A DNA stretch of 64,000 bases from an uncultured Collinsella sp. (GCA_902494715.1 CABUUJ010000001.1:61901-125900), one strand, 5' to 3'. Shown: positions 16,981 through 26,139, counted from the stretch's first letter. Translations and numbers: made by a program. The notes: generated by a model from the letters alone, not told the origin.

Positions 16981-18285
16981 ATGGATAACCTTGCCAAACC
17001 CACAAACCGCGCGCTGTTTTTAGTTAGCGTTGCCGTGACCGGTGCGTTCGCAGGTGCCGCGGTCTGGCTGTTCTTTTTTGCGATGGAGCACGGTATCGAC
17101 TATCTATGGACCGAGATTCCGCACGCGCTGGGCGTCGCTTCGCCCGAGCTTGCCAGCGGCCCGTTTGGCTTTTTGCCGTATCCGTTTTTTGTCTGCTTGC
17201 TGGGCGGTCTGTTAATTGGTCTGTACGAGAAGATGACAGGCACCAAGACCGATGACCTCAACCAGGTGATGGCTAAGGTTAAGCAAGACGGGCGCTACCC
17301 GTACGACAACCTGGGCAAGCTTTCGCTCGCGGCATTGCTGCCGCTGCTGTTTGGCGGAAGCATTGGACCGGAGGCCGGCCTGACCGGCGTTATCGCGGGT
17401 CTGTGCAGCTGGGTCGGCGACCGCATGCGTCGCTTTGGCGCCGAATTTAGGGAGCTTACGCTGCTGGGTACCCAGGCCGCGTTGACGGCGCTCTTTACCG
17501 CGCCCGTCTTTGGCTTTGTGGCACCGCTTGCCGGAAGTGCTGACGGCCGGGGCGAAGACGCCGACGATGAGTCCACGTCCGGCGAGATCACCATCAAGCT
17601 GCCCAGGGCACAGAAGACCGTGGTCTACGGCATTGCGATTGCCGGCGGCCTGGGCACCTATCTGCTTCTCGGCCAGCTCATGGGCGGCGGCATGGGCATG
17701 CCCAGGTTCGAGGCCGCCGAGGTGGGTAACCTGGAGCTTACCTGGCTCATTCCGCTGGCGTTGGTTGGCACCGTTTGCGGTTGGCTGTACTTTGTCTCCG
17801 AGCATGCAAGCGAGGCATTGTCCCATGCAATAGGGGAGCGTCCTGTCGTCAAGGCCATGCTGGCCGGTCTGGCGCTCGCCATCTGCGGCACGGTCCTGCC
17901 CTACACCATGTTTGCCGGCGAGACCCAGGCCGACGTGCTCATGGAAACCTACCTGACCATTCCCGCTGGCGTGCTTATCGCGACCGGTCTTGTTAAGGCC
18001 ATGCTGACGCCCACCCTCATCAACCTTGGTTGGCGCGGCGGTCACTTCTTCCCGGTTATCTTCTCGGGCGTAAGCCTGGGCTATGGCCTTGCCATCCTCA
18101 CCGGCGCCGATCCGGTCTTTTGCGTCGCCGTCTGCACGGCATCGACGATGGGTGCGGTCATGCGTCAGCCGGTCATGGTCGTGGGCCTTCTGCTCATGTG
18201 CTTCCCGCTCAAGGGTATCGTCTGCATGATCATCGCCGCCGTTATCGCCGCCGGCATTCCGCTGCCCAAGCCGCTGCGCAAGTAG
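16981..18285 (+). CDS. ClC-family chloride channel/antiporter
   Basis: 434 aa with about ten hydrophobic helices. Motif GGSIGPEAGL (near residue 126) matches the ClC GxxGPE ion-binding loop, and LINLGWRGGHFFPVIFSG the later GxFxP-type loop. There are no cytosolic CBS domains. ATG 16981 follows GGGAGGACCCG. A -10 box TACAAT is at 16936-16941. The gene probably moves chloride or fluoride across the membrane; ion choice and channel versus antiport mode are not readable here. Confidence 0.85.
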   Translation: MDNLAKPTNRALFLVSVAVTGAFAGAAVWLFFFAMEHGIDYLWTEIPHALGVASPELASGPFGFLPYPFFVCLLGGLLIGLYEKMTGTKTDDLNQVMAKVKQDGRYPYDNLGKLSLAALLPLLFGGSIGPEAGLTGVIAGLCSWVGDRMRRFGAEFRELTLLGTQAALTALFTAPVFGFVAPLAGSADGRGEDADDESTSGEITIKLPRAQKTVVYGIAIAGGLGTYLLLGQLMGGGMGMPRFEAAEVGNLELTWLIPLALVGTVCGWLYFVSEHASEALSHAIGERPVVKAMLAGLALAICGTVLPYTMFAGETQADVLMETYLTIPAGVLIATGLVKAMLTPTLINLGWRGGHFFPVIFSGVSLGYGLAILTGADPVFCVAVCTASTMGAVMRQPVMVVGLLLMCFPLKGIVCMIIAAVIAAGIPLPKPLRK

Positions 18286-18320
18286 CGCGGTTTTTCACGA
18301 GCCAATTCCAGGGGTACGAG

Positions 18321-19112
18321 ATGATCCTGTACTTTAGCGCGACAGGGAACAGCGAGCATGTGGCGCGTCGCATTGCAGCGGCGACAAGCGACAAAGTTAT
18401 GTCGATTGAGCGCTTTGATGCCGAGATCCTTCACCTTGCTGTGATGGAAGGCCCCTGTCGGCTGGGGTTTGTCGCCCCGGTATACGCCTGGGGCTTGCCG
18501 ACGCCAATGATCGAGTTTTTGAAGACTGTCGACCTATCGGTTGCTGCCGGCACAAAGGGCGGCGAGCGCCCCTATACGTTCTATGTCTCGACATATGGTT
18601 CGACGACCGGCCAATCGGCCAAGTTTGCCCGCGATCTGCTGCGCGAGCGTGGGCTCGAGCTGCATGCGGCGATGAGCGTCAAGATGCCCGATACCTGGAC
18701 GCCTGTTTTCGACCTATCTGACCCTCAAAAGGTTGAGGGCATCAACAGGGCTGCCGAGGCGCAGATTGATGCCGTGATCGAAGCGGTGCGGGGGCGGCGC
18801 ACGGGCGACATGATGCGCCATCGCGTGCCCCTGTTTGCATCGTGCGCGTATCACGCAATTGGGCTGCCGCGCATGCAACAGACGAGCAAGTTTGCCGTCG
18901 ATGCCGATCGCTGCATCGGCTGCGGCCTGTGTGCCAAGCGCTGCCCCATGGCGGCGATTGAGATGCGCGACGGCCTTCCCGTCTGGACAAAGCCGGAGTG
19001 CGCAGCCTGCCTTCGTTGCCTGCACTGTTGTCCCAAATTTGCCATCTCGCACGGTAAGCGCACGGCATCCCACGGTCAGTACAGGCATCCCAAGCCAGGT
19101 GTGAGGATGTAG
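18321..19112 (+). CDS. EFR1-type flavodoxin-ferredoxin fusion protein
   Basis: 263 aa. N-terminal flavodoxin-like domain (MILYFSATGNSEHVARRIA, P-loop for FMN at SATGNS), then at ~195-245 two 4Fe-4S clusters: CIGCGLCAKRCP and CAACLRCLHCCP. This layout is the EFR1 family, common in anaerobes and proposed to shuttle electrons; its partners are not known. ATG 18321 follows GGGG TACGAG. The long frame that opens upstream lies inside the ClC gene and is not used. Confidence 0.85.
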   Translation: MILYFSATGNSEHVARRIAAATSDKVMSIERFDAEILHLAVMEGPCRLGFVAPVYAWGLPTPMIEFLKTVDLSVAAGTKGGERPYTFYVSTYGSTTGQSAKFARDLLRERGLELHAAMSVKMPDTWTPVFDLSDPQKVEGINRAAEAQIDAVIEAVRGRRTGDMMRHRVPLFASCAYHAIGLPRMQQTSKFAVDADRCIGCGLCAKRCPMAAIEMRDGLPVWTKPECAACLRCLHCCPKFAISHGKRTASHGQYRHPKPGVRM

Positions 19113-19127
19113 CGGCTGCTGGCCGCG

Positions 19128-20003
19128 CTATTTCCAAATCGCGAGCGCGGCGGTGCCCAGTACGATGAGGGCGAGACCGATGGCGTTGCGTCGTGAGAGT
19201 TTTTCGTTGAATGTCAGGCGCGCAAATAGTACTGATACGACAATCGATAGTTTGTCGAACTGCACCACGACGCTCACCTGGCCTGTGGCGATGGCGTAGT
19301 AATAGAGCAGCCACGATGCTCCGGTCGCGATGCCCGATGTTGCGAGAAATGTGAGTTCGCGCCAGTCAGCGTGCGCGATCTGATCCAGTTTTCCCTTGGC
19401 TGCCACGATCGCCCATGCCATAACCAGTACCACGCAGGTGCGGATTGCCGTGGCCAGGTTTGACTCGACGCCTTCGATGCCAACCTTGGCAAGGATGGAC
19501 GTGAGCGCCGCGAACACGGCGGCGCCGAGGGCGTAAGCGAGCCAGGTCCGGTTTTGCTGCTGCTCGGGTCCGGCAGACTGCTTCTTCTCGATCATTAAAA
19601 ACGTGCCGAGGGTGATGACAGCGGTTCCCACGAGCTTAACCGCAAGGTTGCTCGTCTCGCCAAAAAGCACGATGGCGATCAGTGCGGCGAGTACGGTGCT
19701 CATCTTGTCGACCGGTACGACCTTATTGACGTCTCCGATGCCCAACGCCTTAAAGTAACAGATCCACGAAGCACCGGTAGCGAGTCCCGAGAGGACGAGA
19801 AAGAGCCAAGATCTGGGTTCGATGCTGCCGATGGTTCCAATGGATCCAGAAATGCCCGCCATTGCCCAAGCGAAAACGAGCACCACGCAGGTGCGAATGG
19901 CCGTCGCGACATCGGAGTCGGTCTGCTTGATGCCGCATTTGGCCAGGACAGATGTGATGCCGGCAAAGAAAGCCGACACAAATGCTGCTGCGACCCACGA
20001 CAC
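19128..20003 (-). CDS. EamA-family (DMT superfamily) transporter
   Basis: 291 aa, ten hydrophobic helices in two EamA repeats. The repeats are visibly similar (ATAIRTCVVLVFAWA near residue 35 and again near 185; GIATGASW / GLATGASW). GTG start at 20003 with GGAGG 10 nt upstream. Likely a metabolite exporter; substrate unknown. It converges with the ferredoxin gene, leaving a 15-bp gap. Confidence 0.85.
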   Translation of the reverse strand: MSWVAAAFVSAFFAGITSVLAKCGIKQTDSDVATAIRTCVVLVFAWAMAGISGSIGTIGSIEPRSWLFLVLSGLATGASWICYFKALGIGDVNKVVPVDKMSTVLAALIAIVLFGETSNLAVKLVGTAVITLGTFLMIEKKQSAGPEQQQNRTWLAYALGAAVFAALTSILAKVGIEGVESNLATAIRTCVVLVMAWAIVAAKGKLDQIAHADWRELTFLATSGIATGASWLLYYYAIATGQVSVVVQFDKLSIVVSVLFARLTFNEKLSRRNAIGLALIVLGTAALAIWK

Positions 20004-20140
20004 GGGTGAAATGCCTCCCCAAAGAACAACCGCGCCAGATTTACGGCGCTCGTCCGATGATACCGTCCCGCCATGAAGCTTTGATATCGCTGTGGTGAGA
20101 CAGGGGCCATAGTTCGAGAGGGCATTTGGTTAAGGCTCGA

Positions 20141-20326
20141 ATCGAAGGTGAATGGTTTTCCGCGAAGTGAACGAGTAAATCTGGACCCCTGGAACATGCA
20201 TACTTTTTTCGAACAAAACTGCAGGATTCTTAGACAAAAACCGCAGGAATTGAGTCCTTAAAAATGTCGATGCTACAGGGCACTGTTTTTACTCGTTCAC
20301 TTCTCGGAAAAGTATTCACCTTCGAT
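20141..20326. repeat. Large hairpin element family E, copy 2 (~186 bp)
   Basis: Second copy of the 3217-3399 element. Its outer stem is GAAGGTGAAT / ATTCACCTTC, unlike copy 1 but again self-complementary. The next block (TTTTCCGCGAAGTGAACGAG / CTCGTTCACTTCTCGGAAAA) is conserved, as are ATGTCGATGCT near the right arm and two CGCAGGA motifs in the loop. It occupies most of the 20004-20453 gap between the EamA and ABC permease genes; nothing else is evident there. Confidence 0.8.
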
Positions 20327-20453
20327 ATGCTGACGGTGTCTTTTTGGTTGCCAAGAACTAGACGGCCTGCTGTGAGGGGCGGTGGTGACGCTATGCTGCC
20401 TTGTTTCATTGAAAAAATAAGCGGGGTACCACCTAAGCTTTTTTAGCTGTCGA

Positions 20454-21152
20454 TTACAGATCGCGTACTCGATAAACCTTGGTGCTGACAGCGCAGCTGA
20501 TTGCACATAGTGCGAGCGCCAGTACTGCAATTCCTGCACACAGACAGCCAAGGACGGCGGGATCGGGATTCGCTCCGGCAATCGACATGAGCCAGTTGCT
20601 GATGGGGTTGGAGGAGCTCAGCGTGGCCATGGCAAGGCATCCGAGCATGGCAAACAGGCCAACGGATAGGCGCAGCGCCTCCATGTGTCCAAATCGAAAG
20701 AACAGTGGCTGCGCCAAAAACACCATCATGAGGGAGATGAGCATCGATGCGGCGGAGGCGATTGCGATCTCAAAGACGGTCTGTCCCGTCGACGAGATAC
20801 CCGTGTGGTCCAAGAACGGAAGGGCGACAATGTTCAAAAGCACGGCGGCACAGGCCATCATTGCCGAGAAGGCAACGATGCACAGGTAGCGTGCGCAGAT
20901 GATGTCTTTGCGCGAGAAGGGCAGCGTTGCCCGGTAGCGCTCCCAACCGTTTTGATTGTCGAAACCGGCCAGTGAGTTCATGACTGTGATGGGCGACATG
21001 GCGCTGACGGCGCAGGCGCCGGCGCTCATACCGGAATCGCCATCCGACGCGTTGGCGAGCGTCAGCACAACGAAGATGAACAAGCCGACGCCCGCAATGC
21101 TCGGGATAAGCGAGCGAGCGATGGCGAGCTCGGACATAAAGGCGCGTTTCAT
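20454..21152 (-). CDS. ABC-2 type transporter permease
   Basis: 232 aa with about six hydrophobic segments. N-terminal MKRAFMSELAIARSLIPS is followed by helices and GWERYRATLPFSRKDIICARY, the segment typical of ABC-2 permeases paired with YtrB/BcrA-like ATPases. Its ATG overlaps the ATPase stop by 4 bp. Together they form an exporter of unknown substrate, perhaps for a cell-envelope-active compound. Confidence 0.85.
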   Translation of the reverse strand: MKRAFMSELAIARSLIPSIAGVGLFIFVVLTLANASDGDSGMSAGACAVSAMSPITVMNSLAGFDNQNGWERYRATLPFSRKDIICARYLCIVAFSAMMACAAVLLNIVALPFLDHTGISSTGQTVFEIAIASAASMLISLMMVFLAQPLFFRFGHMEALRLSVGLFAMLGCLAMATLSSSNPISNWLMSIAGANPDPAVLGCLCAGIAVLALALCAISCAVSTKVYRVRDL

Positions 21153-22030
21153 TTCGAAGCCCCTTTCAGCGTGAAGTGAAGATAGTCATCAATGGTTGCC
21201 CGATCGCAGGGAATCTCGGGGAAGGCCTCGAGCGTTTCGCAACGGTTGGGCACGAGCACGTCCACGCTATAGGCGTGGTGGACGGCACGGGCGCCTTCGA
21301 CGCAAGCCATAAGCTCGGCGGCCCGTGCTTGGGTGCAGTGGGCGATGCCGGCGCGGTCGGTAATGTCCTCGCGCGGCAGGTCAAAAATAATCGAGCCATT
21401 ATCGATGCAGATGACGCGATCAGCGGTGCGATCGAGGTCGGACGTAATGTGGCTCGAGAGTAACACGCTGTGCTGGCCGTCGGCGACAAAGGCAAGCAGC
21501 TCATCAAGCAGTTCCTCGCGTGCCATGGGATCGAGGCCCGCGGTGGCTTCGTCCAAAACGAGCAGCTTGGCATTGTGGCTGAGTGCACAGGCAAGCTGCA
21601 GTTTCATGCCCATGCCGCGGGAGAGGTCCTTGACCTTTGTCTTGGGATCGAGGCCAAATCGGTCGATGAATCCGGCGAACGTTTCGCGATGCCACATGGG
21701 GTATGCCGGTTCTATGAGCGCCTCGATCTGGCCCACCTTGAGCGTGGAGGGGAAGGGGCATGTGTCCAGGACAAGACCGACGTGGGAGCGCAGATGGCGC
21801 TGCGCTTCATCGGGCGCGTCGGCGCCACAGCGCTGCCCAAACAGGTGCACCTCGCCGGCATCGAGTTTGATAAGCCCAAGCGCGGCTCGAATCGTCGTGG
21901 TTTTGCCGGCACCGTTGGCACCCACAAAGCCGACAATCTGGCCGGGCTCCACAGCGAGCGTGACATCACGCAGCGAAAAACGGTCGCTCACACGGCGCGA
22001 TGCACCTTTAAGTTCTAGCAAGTTTTTCAT
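21149..22030 (-). CDS. ABC transporter ATP-binding protein
   Basis: 293 aa. Walker A GANGAGKTT near residue 40, signature segment LSRGMGMKLQLA (near 140), Walker B KLLVLDEATAGLDP and switch His in SSHIT. Signature LSRGM instead of LSGGQ is common in the YtrB/EcsA-like groups. C-terminal ~70 residues are an extension without clear homology. ATG 22030. The GntR-type gene is immediately upstream, so the operon is gntR-ATPase-permease. Confidence 0.9.
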   Translation of the reverse strand: MKNLLELKGASRRVSDRFSLRDVTLAVEPGQIVGFVGANGAGKTTTIRAALGLIKLDAGEVHLFGQRCGADAPDEAQRHLRSHVGLVLDTCPFPSTLKVGQIEALIEPAYPMWHRETFAGFIDRFGLDPKTKVKDLSRGMGMKLQLACALSHNAKLLVLDEATAGLDPMAREELLDELLAFVADGQHSVLLSSHITSDLDRTADRVICIDNGSIIFDLPREDITDRAGIAHCTQARAAELMACVEGARAVHHAYSVDVLVPNRCETLEAFPEIPCDRATIDDYLHFTLKGASK

Positions 22031-22053
22031 GGTATAGCCTTTCTTGCAGATGG

Positions 22054-22434
22054 CTACTGCATGGTTTCGGGGGCTACCAGGTCGAGCATCTCGTGCAGCT
22101 TGTCGCGCGTGACGCCCAGGGTTTCGGCTTGGCTTGCCGCTTTCGCAAGCAGCTCTTCGATATGGCAGAGCTGACTTTCGCGCAAGAGTTCTTGGTTGCC
22201 CTCGGCGACAAAGCAGCCTTTGCCTTGCACGGTGCAGATAAACCCGAGCTGCTCCAGGTCGGCGTAGGCCCGCTTGGTGGTGATGACGCTCACGCCAAGA
22301 TCGCTCGCGAGTGCACGGATGCTGGGGAGTTTGGCTCCCGCAGCGAGTGCGCCCGAAAGGATCTGAGCTTTGACCTGTGAGGATATTTACTCGTAGATGG
22401 GCTTGTCGCTCGAATTGGATAGGATGATGTCCAC
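22054..22434 (-). pseudogene. YtrA-like GntR regulator with an early ochre codon
   Basis: Reading from GTG 22434 (AAGGAG just upstream) gives VDIILSNSSDKPIYE, then TAA at 22387-22389. The frame continues ISSQVKAQILSGALAAGAKLPSIR (in part) and on through a normal GntR winged helix (LASDLGVSVITTKRAYADLEQLG) to a short C-terminal helix, total 127 codons. Related proteins read YEQI here, so a single C-to-T change (CAA to TAA) explains it. Translation could restart at GTG 22293 but would lose most of the HTH. Loss of this repressor would be expected to derepress the exporter; sequencing error is possible. Confidence 0.8.
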
Positions 22435-22461
22435 AGCGGCTCCTTAACTGATGGGCTACAC

Positions 22462-22495
22462 GTGTATATAACCGGTTAGCACAGTATATATACAC
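22462..22495 (-). promoter_or_regulatory. GntR-type operator/promoter of the ABC exporter operon
   Basis: Inverted repeat GTGTATATA / TATATACAC with a 16-nt centre, directly upstream of the GntR gene. YtrA-type repressors usually bind such a site at their own operon. Confidence 0.6.
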
Positions 22496-22544
22496 TATGC
22501 ACAGTTATGCAAGAGGTAAATAGGGATTGTCCGCTCGTTCATTC

Positions 22545-22762
22545 ATCTCAATCTGTAACATCTGGAACCGGTTTGGACGGCTACCTGTTACAGATTGAGA
22601 TTTTGCTGGCGGACCCCATTTGGTTGTCTCAATCTGTAACAACTGGAGAAGTTTTTGGCTGCTAGATGTTATGGATCGAGACATTGGCCACCCGTCTATC
22701 CTTATATCTCAATCTGTAACAGATGGACCCGTTTTGAGTGGCTAGATGTTACAGATCGAGAC
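22545..22762. repeat. Array of three tandem 57-bp hairpin repeats (family G)
   Basis: Units start at 22545, 22626 and 22706 (80-81 bp period). Each has arms ATCTCAATCTGTAACA / TGTTACAGATTGAGAT and a ~26-nt loop with a TGGA near its start and GGCTA before the right arm. In unit 2 several arm changes still allow G-U pairing. The ~23-bp spacers between units are unrelated to each other. The array fills much of the 22496-22906 gap before prfC. A -10 box TACAAT (22854-22859) for prfC lies after it. Confidence 0.8.
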
Positions 22763-22906
22763 AAACTGCTGCGGAGTGCCGCCATCGACTGCTACCCTGG
22801 GTCCCAACTGATGAATTTGTCCTGATAGGTGCCCTGCTGCAGCATTTCGCGGCTACAATAGTGCGGTTACATCGACGTAATGCACTCAATGCAAGAAAGG
22901 ATCCGC

Positions 22907-24520
22907 ATGGCAAGCCTGTCGGATGAAATCTCGTCGCGCCGCACATTCGCGATCATCAGCCACCCGGACGCCGGTAAGACTACGCTTACCGAGAAGCTGC
23001 TGCTCTATACCGGCAGCATTCAGACCGCCGGCTCGGTCAAGGGCAAGAGCTCGGCCAAGCATGCCGTCTCGGACTGGATGGACATCGAGAAGGAGCGCGG
23101 TATTTCCGTTACCTCCTCGGTGCTGCAGTTCACCTATAACGGCGCCTGCGTCAACATCCTCGATACCCCCGGCCACCAGGACTTCTCGGAGGATACCTAC
23201 CGTACCCTTATGGCCGCCGACGCTGCTGTCATGGTCATCGACGGTGCCAAGGGCGTCGAGGCCCAGACCAAAAAGCTCTTTAAGGTCTGCACGCTGCGTC
23301 ATATTCCCATCTTCACCTTTGTGAACAAGCTCGACCACGAGGCTCGCGATCCGTTTGAGCTCATGGAAGAGATCGAGAACGTCCTGGGTATCAATACGTA
23401 TCCCATGAACTGGCCGATCGGCAGCGGCCGCAACTTCCGCGGCGTGTTCGATCGTCAGACCCGTCGCGTCATTGCCTTTGAGGGCGACGGTCACGCCAAC
23501 GCCACCAAGAAGGTCGCCGAGGTCGAGGCCGAGCTGGGCGATCCTTCCATGGACGAGCTTGTCGGCGAGGAGAACCATAAGAACCTGATGGACGACATCG
23601 AGCTGCTCGATGGCGCCGGCGACGAGCTCGACTTGGATGCCGTGGCCTGCGGCAAGCTGAGCCCGGCGTTCTTTGGCTCGGCGCTCACCAACTTTGGCGT
23701 GGAGCCCTTCCTCAAGGAGTTCCTGCGTCTGGCCCCGACGCCGCGCGCCTATACCGATACGCTCACCAGCGAGCCGGTCGATCCCTGCCGCGACGACTTT
23801 AGCGGCTTTGTGTTTAAGATCCAGGCCAACATGGACAAGAACCACCGCGACCGCATCGCCTTTGTGCGCATTTGTTCTGGTAAGTTCGAGCGCGGCATGG
23901 ATGCCTTCCACGTGCAGGGCAACCGCAAACTCAAGCTTGCTACGGGCACGTCGATGATGGCCGATGACCGCGCCATCGTGGACGAGGCGTACGCGGGCGA
24001 TATCGTGGGCCTGTTCGATCCGGGTATCTTTAGCATCGGTGACACCGTGTGCTCCGGCAAGCGCCACGTGCAGTATCCGCAGATCCCGACGTTTGCCCCC
24101 GAGATGTTCGCTCGCATTACGCAGGTCGACACGCTCAAGCGCAAGCAGTTCGTCAAGGGTATGGAGGAGCTTGCCCAAGAGGGTGCCATCCAGATCTTCC
24201 GCGAGCTAGGCGCCGGCATGGAGAGCGTCATCGTGGGCGTGGTCGGCGTGCTGCAGTTTGAGGTGCTCGAGCGCCGTCTCAAGGCCGAGTACCGTGTTGA
24301 GGTTCGTCGCCAGCCGCTGCCCTATACGGACATCCGCTGGATCCAGAACGACCCCGACACCATCGATATCCCGGGCCTTTCGCTCACGCGCGACACGCTG
24401 CGTGTTGAGGACATGCGCGGCGGCAAGCTGCTGCTGTTCACGAGCCCGTGGAACGTGGATTGGGCAACCGACCACAATCCCGACCTTATCCTGTCGGAGT
24501 TTGGCAACGTAGCGTTTTAA
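22907..24520 (+). CDS. prfC: Peptide chain release factor 3
   Basis: 537 aa translational GTPase that recycles RF1/RF2 from the ribosome. G1 HPDAGKTT (near residue 18), switch with RGISVTSS, G3 DTPGHQDFSEDTY, G4 NKLDHEARDP, and the RF3-specific domains GVVGVLQFEVLERRLKAEY (in part). Length matches RF3, shorter than EF-G. ATG 22907 with GAAAGGATC upstream; an in-frame ATG 9 codons earlier lacks a site. Confidence 0.95.
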   Translation: MASLSDEISSRRTFAIISHPDAGKTTLTEKLLLYTGSIQTAGSVKGKSSAKHAVSDWMDIEKERGISVTSSVLQFTYNGACVNILDTPGHQDFSEDTYRTLMAADAAVMVIDGAKGVEAQTKKLFKVCTLRHIPIFTFVNKLDHEARDPFELMEEIENVLGINTYPMNWPIGSGRNFRGVFDRQTRRVIAFEGDGHANATKKVAEVEAELGDPSMDELVGEENHKNLMDDIELLDGAGDELDLDAVACGKLSPAFFGSALTNFGVEPFLKEFLRLAPTPRAYTDTLTSEPVDPCRDDFSGFVFKIQANMDKNHRDRIAFVRICSGKFERGMDAFHVQGNRKLKLATGTSMMADDRAIVDEAYAGDIVGLFDPGIFSIGDTVCSGKRHVQYPQIPTFAPEMFARITQVDTLKRKQFVKGMEELAQEGAIQIFRELGAGMESVIVGVVGVLQFEVLERRLKAEYRVEVRRQPLPYTDIRWIQNDPDTIDIPGLSLTRDTLRVEDMRGGKLLLFTSPWNVDWATDHNPDLILSEFGNVAF

Positions 24521-24525
24521 CGCAT

Positions 24526-24560
24526 CGGCGCGGTGGCCCTGCGGGGCTGCCGCGCCGTTT
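24526..24560 (+). terminator. Probable terminator after prfC
   Basis: GC-rich stem CGGCGCGG / CCGCGCCG with a 16-nt loop, followed by TTTGCTT. Confidence 0.6.
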
Positions 24561-24676
24561 GCTTGCCTGATGCCGTGTGAGCGGCTATCATACCCACCGT
24601 CGTCTCAAGACCGGGGCGTCCGAGCAGTTCGGGTCCGATATCCTGCTCGTTAAACCTAAAACCAAAGGAGTACATA

Positions 24677-25399
24677 ATGATCAAGAAGGTCATGGAGGAC
24701 TACAAGGTCCTGTTGCGGAGCATTCCCGCGGCAACGGTTTCGCTGTTTTTCGTGAGCGTCATCATGATGAACCTGCTGGCCAACAAAGAGCTCATCAGCC
24801 TGCCGTATCTGGCGCTCGACTGTGGCTTTGTGGTGAGCTGGGTCTCGTTTTTGTGCCAGGACATGATCTGCAAGCGCTTTGGTGCCAAGGCATCCATCAA
24901 AATCTCTATCCTCGCGCTGGCGGTCAACCTTGCCGTGAGCCTGTGCTTTTGGGCATGTTCGCTCACGCCCGGCATGTGGGGCGCCTACTACGACACGGGC
25001 ATGATCGAGGTCAACACCGCCCTTAACGCCACCATCGGCGGCACCTGGTACGTGGTGCTGGGCTCTTCGCTGGCAATGCTCGTTTCTGCCGTGGTTAACT
25101 CCACGCTCAACCAGTCGCTCGGTCGTATGCTCAAGAAGAATAACTTTGCGAGCTTTGCCTTCCGTTCCTATGTGTCCACGGGTGTTGGCCAGTTTATCGA
25201 CAACTTGGTCTTTGCCATCGTGGTGAGCCACACGTTCTTTGGTTGGACCTGGGTGCAGGTCCTCATGTGCTCGCTGACCGGCGCTGTTGCCGAGCTGCTG
25301 TGCGAGGTCTTCCTGAGCCCCGTGGGCTACAAGGTCGTGCGCGGCTGGGAGCGCGAGAATGTGGGTTCCGAGTACCTCGAGCGCCACGCAACCGCCTAA
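24677..25399 (+). CDS. VUT-family (YhhQ-like) queuosine precursor transporter
   Basis: 240 aa with about six to seven TM helices. Matches the YhhQ/VUT family in CQDMICKRFGAKASIKI (charged loop after TM2), the central ASFAFRSYVSTGVGQFIDNLVF region (quoted in part) with the typical GQFIDN motif, and the terminal segment with a conserved Glu. Family members import queuosine precursors (preQ0/preQ1), which suits a bacterium that salvages them. ATG 24677 follows AAAGGAG. The SDR gene starts 9 bp downstream, so they are co-transcribed. Confidence 0.85.
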   Translation: MIKKVMEDYKVLLRSIPAATVSLFFVSVIMMNLLANKELISLPYLALDCGFVVSWVSFLCQDMICKRFGAKASIKISILALAVNLAVSLCFWACSLTPGMWGAYYDTGMIEVNTALNATIGGTWYVVLGSSLAMLVSAVVNSTLNQSLGRMLKKNNFASFAFRSYVSTGVGQFIDNLVFAIVVSHTFFGWTWVQVLMCSLTGAVAELLCEVFLSPVGYKVVRGWERENVGSEYLERHATA

Positions 25400-25408
25400 G
25401 GAGCAAGT

Positions 25409-26089
25409 ATGCGGGTTTTGATCACGGGCGCTTCGGGCGGTATCGGAGCCGCGTGCGTGCAGCGCTTTTTGGACGAGGGCCACGAGGTCGTGGGATTTGA
25501 TCTGCTGCCGGCGGCGGTCGAACACGAGCGCTACCGCCATCTGATCGTTGATGTCCGCGAGCCGGGCTCGTTTCCAGGCGACCTTGAACCCCAGGTGATC
25601 GTGAACGTTGCCGGTACGCAGGATTCGGCCGACGACATCGCCGCCAACCTGTATGGCACCATCAACGTGACCGAGCGCTACGCCTTTGTGGGGGAGGGGC
25701 TTGCCGCCAAGCCGGCGCCGGCGATTAGATCCGTGGTCAATGTGGGGTCGGCGAGCGGGCATACGGGATCGGAGTTTCCCGCCTATGCCGCCAGCAAGGG
25801 CGGCGTTATCGCCTACACCAAGAACCTTGCAAACCGTCTGGCACCGCAGGCTATCGCCAACAGTGTGGACCCGGGCGGCGTTATCACGCCGCTCAACCGT
25901 TGCGTGATGGAAGACGAGCACCTGTGGAACCAGATTATGGAGCTCACGCCGCTTAAACGCTGGGCCACCGCCCAAGAGATCGCCGAGTGGATCTACTTTG
26001 TGGGCGTGACCAACCGGTTTATGACCGGGCAGAGTCTGCTGATCGATGGCGGCGAGGCCGGCCGCACGCAATTTATTTGGCCCGAATAG
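25409..26089 (+). CDS. Short-chain dehydrogenase/reductase
   Basis: 226 aa. Cofactor loop TGASGGIG at residues 6-13, NVAG-type NAG motif (VNVAGTQ), catalytic Ser in VGSASG and YAASK (Tyr-x-x-x-Lys), then PGGVITP. The C-terminal QSLLIDGGEAG is typical of SDRs. The substrate is unknown. It is slightly short, having lost part of the usual alpha-D/E region. ATG preceded by AAGGAGCAAGT. Confidence 0.85.
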   Translation: MRVLITGASGGIGAACVQRFLDEGHEVVGFDLLPAAVEHERYRHLIVDVREPGSFPGDLEPQVIVNVAGTQDSADDIAANLYGTINVTERYAFVGEGLAAKPAPAIRSVVNVGSASGHTGSEFPAYAASKGGVIAYTKNLANRLAPQAIANSVDPGGVITPLNRCVMEDEHLWNQIMELTPLKRWATAQEIAEWIYFVGVTNRFMTGQSLLIDGGEAGRTQFIWPE

Positions 26090-26091
26090 GA

Positions 26092-26127
26092 AACGCGCCC
26101 GATGGAAAGCTGTCGGGCGCGTTTTTG
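26092..26127 (+). terminator. Terminator after the VUT-SDR operon
   Basis: Stem AACGCGCCCGA / TCGGGCGCGTT, loop ~10 nt, then a T-run. It could also stop ung transcription from the other side. Confidence 0.75.
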
Positions 26128-26139
26128 ATGTATCGATTT

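Noticed and set aside
22545..22762. CRISPR array
   Set aside because: Only three units, repeats are long hairpins of ~57 bp with ~23-bp spacers, and no cas gene is near.
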